Both the position numbers and the translations under genes were made by a program. DNA of 64,000 nucleotides from Agrocybe praecox (Eukaryota; Basidiomycota; Agaricomycetes; Agaricales; Agrocybaceae). The stretch covers positions 4,402,001-4,466,000 of the forward strand of contig OZ024841.1 of assembly GCA_964017145.1 (NCBI GenBank), read 5' to 3'. A model generated the notes under the pieces. The model was not told the DNA's origin. It saw only the letters and a list, made by a program, of their open reading frames with translations, and ran no database searches. Each line of letters starts with the position of its first letter. The stretch's first letter is position 1. This document shows, piece after piece, positions 43,626 through 55,062 of the stretch.

Positions 43626-45439
43626 TCGTGCTTGTGCTCGTGGGTGTTTTTGTTTTGTTTTGAGTGTATCGCTCTTATTTTTTCTTTTCAACTTTCGATG
43701 TTCCGCTTCTCTTTCTTTTTCTTTCAACGCTTTTCGATATTGATACTCTTCTTTTCTTTTTCGTATCATACCTCTCTCTCTCTCGGACTTTTTATTCTCT
43801 TCTTCTCTTCATTTCTCGTCGTCGTTTTCCTTCCTCCTTTTTTTCTTTGCATTTTATTTTGTTTAGTTTCGCATCCCAGGCTACGTATATACGTTATCCG
43901 CTATTCATCCCAGGGTTTCAAGGTCCCGCGTACTTACCTTACTTATTTACTCACTGCGCTTTTGGAATTGCATATTATTATTATTTTCTCGACTTCGCTG
44001 ATCGCTGATCGTTGTGTTCGGTTCGTGTGGATATGTATATGGATGTCAATGACAATGACAGTGTCGAGTAGGGATTAGTGACATTTTCTGGCTTAGTATG
44101 TATTTCGGTGCTTCACGCTTCAAGGAATGAATGATATGATATGATATGATATTTATCTACGATGCATACCTGGAATAAGAACGAACGTTGGTCTAGGATG
44201 GCCTTTCTTACTCTTACTCATTCCTCTTATGGTGTGTAGTGTAGTGCCTCAGTCCCTTCTGGGCTTGAGCCGCTTGAGCTTGAAGCAAGGTATTATCCCC
44301 GCTTCAATTCGCTTCAATCCGACTCTCTAGGTGGGTGAGTAGGTAGGTAGGGGGGTATGTTCAATCAAACGTATGACAGAAACTGCAGATAGAAAAATGT
44401 GAACCGATACTGAAATATGGCGAGGCGGTCACAAGTTTAGTAACAAGTTGAAGACGTAGAACGAACAAAAAGCCATCGTCGTGAGATTTGATGGATGGGA
44501 AAAAGAGGTGTCCTTTTGGATAAGGCTGTCTGTGTTCTTCGTGTGGATATGGCTGTGGATTAATGGATGTCAATGTCATTGCCGAGGTTGGAATTAATAT
44601 TACTTACTTACTTACTTTGGCTTGGCCGCTTAAGGAACAGTGATATTTATGATACCTTGATGATACCCTTAAATGAATCTCGAGCAGTGGGTCATGGGGC
44701 TATCTGGTGTGCGCTAGGGAGGAAGTTGCTAATTAGGATTTTTTCAAGCCCAACTAATTGGCATGTGCTTGAGAGGTCGAAACTCGAACTCGGGCTTGGA
44801 ATGAAGGAAGGAAGATGTTGTTTGTGGCCAGGAGAATATTGGAAGCGAACTTAAAGCGAACCTGCTCGAGCTTCAAGCTCAAAGTACTGGCAATTCCGAC
44901 TCCCGAGTCCAAAAGCGCGAATTTCAAAGCAGGAAAAACTCAGGCGTAAAAAAGGAAGGAAGGAGGACGTTCTTTGTCTCCAGGAGAATATAGGGGTCCC
45001 AAAACTACATATGAGAGTATATTGAGAGTAAAAACTTGGAAGGGAACTTACTCGAGCTTCAAGCTCGAAGCACCGGCAGTTCCGACTCCCGAGTCAAAAT
45101 GTGGCGATTGCAATTTTCGCCCGCAGAGCCGCGCGACTCGCGCGGAAAGCGCTGACAGCTTGAAGTTCAGTGGTTAATAGAAAGCAGGAAGGAATCCATG
45201 GGAACTAGAGTATGCCCTGTAGAGAAAGAAAATAGTTTTGGGCCATTACGAGTGCGTGGGCACTGGGTGGTATGGGACGATTACTGAAATTAGCTTGAAA
45301 AAGAACTTTGAAAACTTCTACAATGGAGAAGAGGCAGCGAAAAATACTATACTATAACCGAGGCAAATGGATCTAAGGTGTTCTTATCATCCCGAGATTT
45401 TGAGCCCGGAACAATTCTCCACTTACAATATCGGACATA
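43626..45439. repeat. RS 3' region and spacer of unit D (shared with B)
   Basis: 43630-44030 is the conserved RS 3' region. 44030-45440 matches the unit B spacer. At 44133-44154 there is a gatat pentanucleotide run in the place where unit B has GAAC runs. No gene is seen. Confidence 0.75.
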
Positions 45440-45540
45440 CCATACTTGGCATCCCCGATTTCTCACGAATTTAAACCTCGCCTAAGTGCCAGCCCATCGT
45501 AGATACTAACATTGAACTTAACGCCAATCCGTGCTTACAT

Positions 45541-47133
45541 GCCTTCCGTGGAGTCACCAATCGCAACCGTCGGGAACGACATTCTGTGGAATATATTTAA
45601 TCTTATATCGTCTACGAGGCCAGAGGATTTTATCGGGTGGAACAACCCCTCACAACAATAACAAAATCTTCGCATGTCTGTGTCGTGTGGAGACATTTGA
45701 TCCTGGAGTCGTCGTCATTGTGGGGAGGGATGATTGATATGGACATTATAGGTGAGAGTTCTGAAGAGTGGGGCCTTATGATCATGAGCAGGACCAAAGA
45801 GGCACCCTTACGCGTATACGGCAAAGTTCATGGGGAATACGAAGGGACACGACGGTTTTTCAGTGCTCTGCTGCCAAGTAACTGGCATCGGATTTGGGAG
45901 CTTGACATCCGGGTAGTCTTTTACGAGAGATTTGATCGTCAAATACGGAGCGTGTTTTGGGAACGACCCGCTGTAAACCTCGAGCACTTGTCGGTCACAA
46001 TAGAACCTCCGGTACCTTCAAGTTCGTTTAGGCCGGTAAACGCAGGCCAAAAAGGTCGTCTCATTTTCCGCAATTGTGCACCCAAATTGAGGATATTCAA
46101 CTTCCCGGACCTCAACTTCCCATCCGAGGCGTCGTGGATGCATGGATTGCGTGAACTCACACTCTGTGCACACCTTCCCCCCTCTCAAGTGATCGAGATT
46201 GTGTCTCGAGCTCAGCATTTGGAAGTTTTAAATATTCAGCGGCACGAGTTCTGTAATCACTCACACACATCGGTTTCTGCTCAATTGAGGCAAATTAGCC
46301 TTCCCTTCCTTCGCCGGCTCTATATTGGCTCAACACTGCAGACCTCTTTGGTTTTGTTATCTTTTATCTCATTTCCGGGAGATGCCCTCCGCGAAATGCA
46401 AGTAATTGCGGAAGACTATAGAGGCCGTGCCCGTCCTGAAGACATCGAATCATCTAACATCGTTAGACATCTCTATGTACGAAACATTGCTGGGCCTTTC
46501 ACTCCAACCTCGCGAATTCAATTACGACTACGGCGACTCAATACCTGGCCTTCATATTGGATTCGACGCCGAGACCTTCCCTCCAACGTGTCATTCGCGG
46601 CTCGTGAGATCCCTTACGACCTGCTCTCTCGCCTCTGTGAAGACGCTATTTCTCTCAATGTCTGACTCGGCGGCTTCTTCGATCATGGAACACGATTTTC
46701 ACACAGAGTCCTTTTATCCTTATCCGGCGTTAGAACGCTTATCATTCACGACCAATTGCTGCGATACCTCAATGTCGTGGATAGTTTCGACCCTTGGTTA
46801 TTTCCATCTCTCAATGAGTTGCAACTGCGATCTACCATGCCATCTCGTTTCCACCCGCAATATTTCGATGATTTGAGACTTTTTCTGTCACGCAAGGTCG
46901 ATATCGGCTATCCTGTACTAGTTCTCGATATATCAAACTTAGGGCAGTGCCAGTGGAAACAAGATTGGAGCTTCCTTGACTCTATGGAGGGTCTTAGAGT
47001 CGTATATAAGGCAGACGGGGGATTTCGGGAATATCTTTGCGGCACCGGTTGTCCGGAGGTATTGAACTTTTCTCTATCCCTAGCAACACATAATCCATGT
47101 CTATTTCACTCTGAACGTCGTATACAACTTTGA
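45541..47133 (+). pseudogene. F-box unit copy D, multiple frameshifts
   Basis: Starts in the conserved upstream block like the other units. A one-base loss near 45630 breaks the frame within the F-box region. The frame from 45637 then matches copy A to about 46450. There, about 49 bases are missing after GAAGACATCGAATCAT relative to copy C, shifting frame again, and another shift occurs near 46706 (cacacagagtcc versus cacacattcc). The C-terminus (VDSFDPWLFPSLNELQL to ATHNPC) is intact from 46756 to 47133. It is clearly a pseudogene. Confidence 0.88.
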
Positions 47134-47540
47134 GTGGTATAGCCAAAGTATAGCGCCCGTAGCTTTACGAGAAATTTGTTCTACGAAAAGTCACTTCGCT
47201 AATACAATTGTACTGAGAATGTTTGAGCATTTGATGAAAGAAACTAGTTTGAATAAAGTTTCGTACTCCTGTATTAATCTCCTTCGCGGTTTGGCTTTAC
47301 CCATACCCTAGCCCTTCTGCCGACAAGAATAGGTCACGAGTGAGGCCAATTTTATCGATAGGCAGAGTCTAGTGGAATCAACGACATTGCTATTGTAACG
47401 AATAAATGCCTTCAGCTTGCGTCAAGGATGGAGAGGAGTATACGTGAACTTCTTGTTAAAGGATAGTCATTAAAGTCTGTGCTCTTCCATCTGTGGTAAA
47501 TCAATAGGGGCGAAAGGAAAATTTTCATTTGTATTCACTT
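47134..47540. repeat. 3' block of unit D
   Basis: Carries gataggcagagtctagtggaatcaacgac and cgaataaatgccttcagcttgcg as in the other units, then ends against the unrelated F-box gene on the opposite strand. This is the right-hand end of the contiguous array. Confidence 0.75.
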
Positions 47541-48506
47541 TTAATATCTAAACAGGTCTTCTTCGTATCTTGATTCGCTGCAATGGACCCCAGGTGGTGG
47601 TGGTCTACGAGGGGCCCCGCTACGGAATTCGAACGGCGGAGGGTCTTTGATGACGGTGAATGGCCGGATCGGTGGCTTCAACTCGGTAGAGAAGACCCAG
47701 TCTAACCACAGGTCCCAGATGTATTCTTGATATGTAATCCAATCGGAAAACGGGGTGTTAATGAAGGGTTTGAACCCATCTCGTTCCTCATTCCAATCCT
47801 CTTGTCCACCTTCATCGTCAGGGGCCTTCCATTTAAACGGAAGGAACGCAGGGAGCTCATGATCATCGCGATTCTCAAACACCTGGCCACAAAGGCGGGA
47901 CAGATCTTTGTCGAATATAAGCCAGGTCGTGAGAAAGCTACTCCTCGAAACAAAGAGTGCAGGGATATACTTGACATCCGGAGTACGACGTTTGTATACA
48001 ACGGTGAGAAGGTCCGGAGAGTCAGCTTTATATGCCAACCAGGTAACGCGACTAGGCTCGTCGTACCTTGCTCCAACTGCAGGTTTACCAAACGGAAGAC
48101 CGGGCCACATGCCACATATTGCCATGCGCGCTGGCCATTCGAGGATCCATACGCGGAACTCTTCGGGTATATATGGGTACTGAGAGAGCAACGCATCCAC
48201 ATAGGCCTGTCGGTCGAGTGACTGCAGGTTTTTCAGTGTCCACGGACGCGTCTCGAGAAAGTGGGAGCTGGAGAGCATATGATGAAAAAGGTTGAAAAAC
48301 CGCCTTCGTGCAGGGAGGATGTCTGCCAGAGGAAGTAGACACTGCCACTCTTTGCAAACGCCATGAGCGGGTATATAGGGTTTCAGATCCAGGAATGAAA
48401 AGATATGAAGAAAAATTTCGGTTGGAAGGATTCGCAAGGTGTCTGTTGGGGTCTGCGGCGTGGAAGGTAAAACTTCTGACTTGTGTTTTCGGATCCAAGG
48501 CTTCAT
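47541..48506 (-). CDS. F-box protein of a different class, 321 residues
   Basis: A single open frame with a classic F-box at residues 26-66 (RILPTEIFLHIFSFLDLKPYI, then VCKEWQCLL). The rest has Trp-rich motifs (WPARMAICGMWPGLPFG, WLIFDKDLSRLCG, WITYQEYIWDLWLDWVF) and a Pro-rich C-terminus (PRRPPPPGVH). It lacks the leucine-rich repeats of the array family and resembles fungal F-box proteins with a globular C-terminal domain. I cannot name that domain with certainty. It lies convergent with the end of unit D and probably forms the stable flank of the array. Function is inferred as substrate adaptor for SCF ligase. Confidence 0.82.
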   Translation of the reverse strand: MKPWIRKHKSEVLPSTPQTPTDTLRILPTEIFLHIFSFLDLKPYIPAHGVCKEWQCLLPLADILPARRRFFNLFHHMLSSSHFLETRPWTLKNLQSLDRQAYVDALLSQYPYIPEEFRVWILEWPARMAICGMWPGLPFGKPAVGARYDEPSRVTWLAYKADSPDLLTVVYKRRTPDVKYIPALFVSRSSFLTTWLIFDKDLSRLCGQVFENRDDHELPAFLPFKWKAPDDEGGQEDWNEERDGFKPFINTPFSDWITYQEYIWDLWLDWVFSTELKPPIRPFTVIKDPPPFEFRSGAPRRPPPPGVHCSESRYEEDLFRY

Positions 48507-50065
48507 TCTCTCGAATTTTGAATGGAGATTCTTTTACGTATGCGTAGAAATCTATGTCGCGTCGCCATGCGCGCCAGATGGATGGGTTTAGACCCATCTC
48601 GAAAGAAACAAAGAAGAACTTACATGCACGTTAGAATTCGGCACCTACATGAATTACAGGATACTCACAAAGCCGGACAAGGAGATTCAAGAAACGACAG
48701 AGCTTGGATGTTAACGCGAGTCGCCCAAGATAGTGGTAAGATGCAGACGCTAAATGTTGAGCCGATCGTTGACAGCGAACATGACGTTCACGAGCATTGC
48801 GTGCTAATTTAACCGAGCTAGTGAGTGCGGAGTTTGAATACATATTATAAATTTACAACAAATAACTTGAAGATGGTCGACTACATACACGATCAACTCC
48901 GGGTTCAACAGATGTACTACTACGTACTATCAAGGAAATTTCTACTGGTTATCTACCACTAAAGCCCTATTCCAGATGGTATAGTATGGCACAGTTGATG
49001 GGCGCCTGTTAATTGAAGATCCTTTGAGAATCAATAACGATACCTCACATCAAGTTGTGTGCAGATGTGAGTAGTAACGATATGTCAGAATCAAGTATCT
49101 TTGATGTAAATTCACTGCCAATTATGATCTTGATAATCCGAAGGCATCGTTGAAGTACATACATATACAACTGAGTATACAATCCGCGATGAGTCTATAG
49201 TTTGTCATGCGTTTTTCAAAGCTATTGCGGGTACGCATAAATCCTACTTCCGGTGCCTGTGAAGAGGTACTTCATACGATAAATATAGTACAATGTCGAT
49301 GACGGATGACCGCAGCATCTCTAAATTTAGGTACCCTAGGGCCTATGAGCCTCGGTACGCAGATTTAGTACGCACTCGGATATTTACGCAGTGTGCTTAC
49401 CCATCAAGTAACTCGGCCAAATAACGGGTGTACGAGTCGAAGAAAGGGAGGAGTTGCAGTTATCAGAACGAGCATACGCCTACTCGAGGAGATTTACCAA
49501 CAGGTTTCGTTACAAGTTTAAACGTTTAGCGTTATGTATCTCTAAAATTTTGCCAGCGGAAGGTTCCATAACGCATAGTCCATTCCTAATATCTTGGCAT
49601 TTTACCACTGGTACGTTCACGAGACCGCGAAAGGATTGATTATTACTCGCTAAAATAGTAAACTTCCTCGATGCCGGATAATTCTCCGGATATGGCCTGT
49701 CTCTCGCTGTGGCTTGGTCGCTTCGAATCCGGATCTGGCAAGCTTCCGGGACTGCTTACCACATTGTTGATGCTTTTGAAGTTTGACTAATTGTACGTGA
49801 GTAAACACAGCAATTATGTGCGACCGGGTACCGCGGGGTAGGATAAACGGGGATAAACAAGGATAAGCGGTACCTTGTATAGCAATGGGTTGGTGATTTT
49901 CGATATCTGTCGACAACGCGACCTGACGCGACTGGTATCCGCATGCTTATCGTTATCATGTATAAAAGATGTGAGTAGCGCTATCAACTTCATCATAATC
50001 TCAACTTCAGTTCGAACGTTTCTCTTCCTTCAACGTACCTACATACCGCAAATAAACACTACAAC
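48507..50065. other. intergenic with dispersed unit repeats
   Basis: 48880-49030 repeats 25405-25560, and 49340-49470 repeats 34355-34480. 49830-50065 is the promoter region duplicated at 18640-18879. A TATA box lies at 49961. No additional gene is supported. Confidence 0.65.
49961..49967 (+). promoter_or_regulatory. TATA box of nitroreductase gene
   Basis: TATAAAA, 105 bases upstream of the start codon at 50066. The pseudogene copy has TACAAAA at the matching position. Confidence 0.55.
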
Positions 50066-50835
50066 ATGATGTCATCTGCATACAAAACTTCCTTCCTCGA
50101 CGCCATAAAGATTCGTCGCTCAGTCGTAGCAGTTAATAAAACATCTCCAATTCCCGACGCACGCATCGTCTCCCTCGTACAGCACGCAATTAAGTACGCA
50201 CCATCCGCCTTCAACGTCAATTCCGCACGCGCCGTGGTCCTATTCGGTGGGGAACATGATAAGTTGTGGGATATCGCGATGAAGAAGACCAGGGATACCG
50301 TGCCACCGCATGTGTTTGCCACTTTGGAGTCGAAGATAAAGGGTTACCATGATAGTCACGGGACGGTATGTGTTATATCTCATGTGAAGCCATGTGGAAG
50401 TGCTGATTTTTTGATTGGCGCCTGTGTATAGGTCATGTTCTTCGAAGATAGCACCGCCAGCAAGAAGCTTCCCCAAGGTCTCCAAGACCTCTTCGTCCAA
50501 TTCCCCGACTGTAAGTTCCTCTCCCCCTCTCAAGCAACTTCAACACATCTCACCCATGTCCTCGCATCCGCACCTTCAATTTACGACATACAGGGTACGA
50601 CCATGCCCAAGGAATGAATCAATACATCGCATGGACCGCACTCTCCACCGAAGGGCTCGGATGCAGCCTTCAGCACTACCAAATCAGCAAAGACGTCGTC
50701 GAGGAGTGGAAGCTCCCCGAGAGCTGGGTACTCCGTGCACAACTCGTATTCGGTACACCTACTGCCCCACCCCGAGGAGGGGTAAATAAGGCGTTTGCGC
50801 CGCTAGAGGATCGGGTTTTGGTTTACGGAGCATAG
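50066..50835 (+). CDS. nitroreductase-like FMN oxidoreductase, three exons
   Basis: Model: join(50066..50365,50432..50510,50594..50835), 206 residues. Introns of 66 bases (GTATGT, TATAG) and 83 bases (GTAAGT, ACAG) both restore frame. The protein has the small fungal nitroreductase (Frm2/Hbn1-like) pattern: an N-terminal FMN-binding IRRSVVAVNK (residues 15-24), YAPSAFNVNSARAVVLFG (about 46-63), HDKLWDIA, a mid MFFEDS, and C-terminal GMNQYIAWTALSTEGLGCSLQHY with a final LVYGA. Such enzymes reduce nitroaromatic compounds or quinones with NAD(P)H and are often linked to oxidative or lipid stress. There is no signal peptide, so it is probably cytosolic. Two ATG codons stand in tandem; the first is used here. 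A broken duplicate lies at 18880-19396. Confidence 0.88.
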
Positions 50836-52018
50836 GTTGGGATGACGTTGACGTTGGCCAGAGCATATTATTTAATTTATTACGTGACTGAGTTTTTCAG
50901 CGCAGTATGTAAGGAATGATATTTTTTGTACTCTTTGGTGATTGAGACGTGATGAGTACTATACAGTGTCAAGATACACGTTCAAGCGATGGTTTGAGGC
51001 CAGCCGCCACCGCATATAATATTCAACTCCGATTCAAGTTTAAACCTAAATGTTACATAAACCTTTGGACACTGCTGCCGCCGACCGGAGTATGCCGGTG
51101 AAATACCGATTAGACAAAAGTGCTGTGTAATTCGTAATAATTCAGAACGCCAGAACCCTAGATTACTATCTGATGTTTTTAGGCTTAGGTCAACCAAGCA
51201 TTTGAACTCAGAACAACGGCTCTACTTCAATTCGGTACAAAGACGACATTATCTGGCATGTGACGAAATTGGTCGTTCACAAGTGATGCGCCACCTGCGT
51301 CGTGTTAATCTCACTGCGTTGCATTACCCTTATATTCCAATGTATATCTGTACGCTGAGTGAGGCGGAGAATCCGTCAATTCTAAAATCCAAGCTAGCAG
51401 GGGAGCCCTCTGCACTAATGCTTCTTCTCGTTTTTATTGGCTGGACAGACGTCATAGGTTGTTCATGGGTTCTCGGAAGCGAGCAGTGGAAGCACCGTCC
51501 GCGTACATTGTTACTTGTAAATACATGGATACATTTGTCCCCCTTTATTATTTCCAATAGTAGTTTGGACTAGTTCGCTTTCTGATAGGCAACACAAGCA
51601 AAATAAACTAAAATCGGTGGTCAACTGATTCGCAAAATGCTTCTGGACCCACATTGTAATAGTATACGTATTTTGGTTCCTCCACCGAAATTGATTGATT
51701 GAATCGATTTCAAATTTTGACGAAGCAATCAATAGAGTACTTATGTCAGAGTCATATTCGCTTTTCGCTGTTCGGTATGACGTATTAATATTATCGAGCT
51801 GTGGGGTGTTCTAATACAACCTTTTCGAGTACGGAAACGAATAGAATTTTCTGACGAGTGACACGCTCTAACTGCTGAGGGACCAGAGAGAATGACCCTG
51901 CATTGATCTTTCACGAATAATATATAAAGGATGTGTTTTACCCAGTCTATCCCCAGCTCATCAGTGAACAAAGTCTTCGAACTCGATAACCTACAAAGCC
52001 TTTTCATTGCTATTCATC
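50836..52018. other. intergenic, LysM promoter
   Basis: 50836-51000 is the duplicated 3' flank. 51190-51730 holds weak overlapping frames on both strands (for example 51202-51573) with no domain. 51780-52018 is the LysM gene promoter, with tatataaag at 51921 about 98 bases before the start codon. Confidence 0.55.
51921..51929 (+). promoter_or_regulatory. TATA box of LysM gene
   Basis: TATATAAAG, 98 bases upstream of the ATG at 52019. Confidence 0.5.
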
Positions 52019-52668
52019 ATGCTCTACGCCAAGTTTGCCAAACTCGCCATGGTCGTCGTTGCGACAGGTAATGTTATTTTCTTTAACTTTTACTTGTGTT
52101 CGGCTTCTGAATATATCTCAGCTAGCACTGTGCTTGCAGACGCGCCAGCTGACTGTGTCAAGACATATACTATTAAATCCGGTGATGACTGCTGGCACAT
52201 AGCTCCCGCCCAGAAAGTCCCGAAGTGAGCAAATACATCAATATGCAATACTTTTGCTCATTGAGAACTAATGCGTTCTTATCAGTCAGCAAATACTTAT
52301 CTTGAACCCAGTGTCTACTCACGATACTTGCACGCATCTCGTTCCTGGACAGGTAACATTCCCTTGCGATTTCCTTACCACCAAATTCACATTTATTTTT
52401 CTCACTTTTCGTAGACGCTTTGCCTTGCATCGAAGACGCTGAACTGCAAGAATCCATTCGTTACCAATCCTATGGGTGAGAGTTGCGACACCATCACGAA
52501 GGCAACTGGAGTCAGCAAGGCGGACTTCTTGAAGGCCAACCCTGTACTCGGTGGCAATTGCGATTTCATTGCCCCAGGAGCGGTGAGCAGGACTTTACTC
52601 ATTGCGTTGTACCACCCTGCTTACTCGTAACCGTTTCTCAGGTGTACTGTCTCGACAAGACTGCTTGA
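52019..52668 (+). CDS. small secreted LysM protein, five exons
   Basis: Model: join(52019..52067,52122..52224,52286..52352,52415..52582,52642..52668), 137 residues. All four introns (54-62 bases) have GT-AG ends, and frame is kept at each junction. Residues 1-22 form a signal peptide (hydrophobic LAMVVVAT to VLA). One LysM module follows with DCVKTYTIKSGDDCW to LNPVSTHDTCTHLVPGQ. A second, shorter one is CKNPFVTNPMGESCDTITKATGV, then LKANPVLGGNCDFIAPG. The several cysteines suggest disulphides. LysM proteins bind chitin or related glycans; secreted ones in fungi protect hyphae or hide chitin fragments from hosts, but this role is inferred. It ends VYCLDKTA. Confidence 0.9.
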
Positions 52669-53225
52669 GCTCTCGGCATCTGGTCAATTTTGGCCCCTTT
52701 TCCCCTGTCTTGTCCCCGAATTTTGCTTGATTGCTTGATTGTCGTGTCTGGGGCCTATTCTTACTTAGCCACTCAAGTCCGAACTGATATGCGGTACATG
52801 ATTACTAAATAAAAACATGAACTTATGATCCTAATTTTGGCTGAGTTCATCCTGGGTCCTTTCGTCGCCCACATGTCTCATTTTTTCTGCTCAACACCAA
52901 CTCCGACTCGTCAGAAACACCCACGTCGATATATCTATGTATGTTTTGTTTTTGTTCGATTTGTTTCTGACTCTCACGTTTGATAACACACATACGCTAT
53001 TTATTTAAGTATCTCGCCGTCGATGGCATATGAAATTAAATCAGAGTATGAGGCCGTGCTGTTTTATATCATGCTTAAACGTCGATTACGGCTTCTAGGC
53101 GCCAGCGCTCATTTGCTGGCCCCTGGGTATGGAGCTCATTATCAGGTAGTAGAAGATGCATGGAGTAAAGAAAATGGCAATAAGCCTTACTCCGATGCAC
53201 CAGGGACCCGATGCCATTTTCAGCT
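52669..53225. other. LysM 3' flank, no gene seen
   Basis: About 560 bases with a probable polyadenylation region (actaaataaaaacatgaac near 52805). No repeat or frame that I recognise. Confidence 0.5.
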
Positions 53226-53345
53226 GGGTGGCCAGTCCGCCCAAACTATTGGATAAGCATTCCCACGTTTTGACAGTTGATCGAGATCCACCATGCTGAT
53301 TGACAGACTGTCAAAAATTTGTAGAAGCCGTCAAGGAAGCCATCA
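53226..53345. mobile_element. single end related to the 26.6-kb element
   Basis: The phrase agtccgcccaaactattgg, followed by cattcccacg, then ttgacag and tagaagccgtcaaggaagcc, parallels the left end of the 799-bp element (agtcagtccgcccaaagtt, catttccacg, ttttgacagaagccgtcataggagcc). I found no matching inverted end downstream. It is probably a truncated or diverged family member. Confidence 0.5.
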
Positions 53346-55062
53346 AAGATGGTTTGGGGGAATTCACTGTTGGCTTTGATTAATAATTTCACCGAATATG
53401 TTGAAACATCAGGAAGATCACAGGTTTGTAGGCGCGCTTGCCCAAGACCGACGAGTGCGCCAAGTAGTGCCAAGGACGCCAAACACACCAAATATTTTGA
53501 CTTGGCCAAAAAAAAAAGAGGCCGGATCCTAGACTGCCGCCAACGACACCAAATCACCCCAAGTACATTACATTAGGCCAATACATAGACACTTGGGGAA
53601 CAGTTGCAAGGACTTGTGTATAGAGAAAATCAAATTTATTGTGTATTGTGTATACATTCGTATTCTAGACTACAAATATAACATAAAGATATCAAACTGA
53701 ATAACAAGTGTTGATAAAATCCGTTGTCCTTGAAAACCACCACCTAGAATAACTCTCCTCACCTGGAAAATATGCCTGCAAACATCTACTTCCTTCATCA
53801 CGTACATCATACCTTGGCCACTATTCACAGAAACAACAACAACTATTGAACATACCTGCGAAAAGCATAGCATAAAAATCATTTTAGTACGCGTTTTCGA
53901 GGCCCAAATACCCGTTCTTACTCACCAACTCATGAATAACCTCAATTTAGGTTAAAGGATCACACCCGTATCCGTCAATGGCAAATCTCCTCCCAACTAA
54001 TACATCCCTTTATATCTTGATGAGTTCGTGCAAGCAAGAAAAGGCAAATAGCCATAGTAGTACATATCTTACCAATTATCCCGGTCCCCTTAGATGAAAT
54101 AGTCCCGATTATCCAGCAGACGGTACCGTGTTCTTGGTAATGATAACCAGCAAGCACTATATCTCGGTAAAATTGGCGTCAGAGAGGCAAAGCTGGCGCG
54201 ATGGTGAAGGATGATGATGAAGGAATGGAAGAAAGAGCAACGGAATCGCCAAAAATTGTACATCAAAACATCACGTGGTCGGAGTTTAAAACGACTTGTA
54301 CGAAATTTCAAGTTCCATTACCTATATGTGAGTAACCTTTGACAATGTTACACTCCACGGACAACCGCCAAATTTTGCCACAGCGTAGTTGTAGTGTCAT
54401 ACCATTCAGTAAGCCATTAAAACTAGTGGTAAAGAAATCCAATTTCAGCGGATGAGTTGGCAGACTTGGGCCGCTTGGCCGAGGATTCTTAATTTGGCTA
54501 CGCCCCCAAGTAGCCCCAACTCCCCCAACTCCCCCAAGTACCGCCTAGCAATGTGTTATCTTGCTGATGAAATATAGCTATCAAAGCCAGCAATGCGAAA
54601 TTAAGAAGGTTTTCTTGCCGAGACGGCTTGGGATTTCAAAACTTTCATTTTGTCGAAGTCCCTTCACAGCATACGGGCCCAATGGGTACATATATTAAAT
54701 ACCATTGAAAGCTTTGCTATAATATATGTTTTCTTCTCTGAAATATAACAGACCTCCGTGTAGTGCTTGGCTTAATATTAACTGCCACATAATAGGTTGT
54801 AATACAAACACTGAATTTATTTAAGCCAAATTTAAACCAAGTCAACGTTGCGTTGGGAAAAATTCAGTGCTTGGGTTGGACTAAAAAATGGCTTCATCGA
54901 GAACCGAACACTGTACTACGAAAACGCACGATACTTATAAGTTACAAGGACTACAACCACTGCACTACCACGTCCTATTGTTACTACCGTTTGACGTCGT
55001 GACGGCGGATGAGCCTTGCCGCTTTTTGAGTCGCAACTGAGGTATTGTTGCTGAGGATATGG
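53346..55062. other. gene-free region, AT-rich
   Basis: 1.7 kb without a supported gene. It has short Pro-codon-like repeats (cccaactcccccaactcccccaagta near 54510) and gccaag-type repeats near 53450-53510. Small frames near 53670-54300 have no domain. Confidence 0.5.

Noticed and set aside
51202..51573. 123-residue frame before the LysM gene
   Set aside because: No domain, overlapping antisense frame, and no promoter or splice signals.
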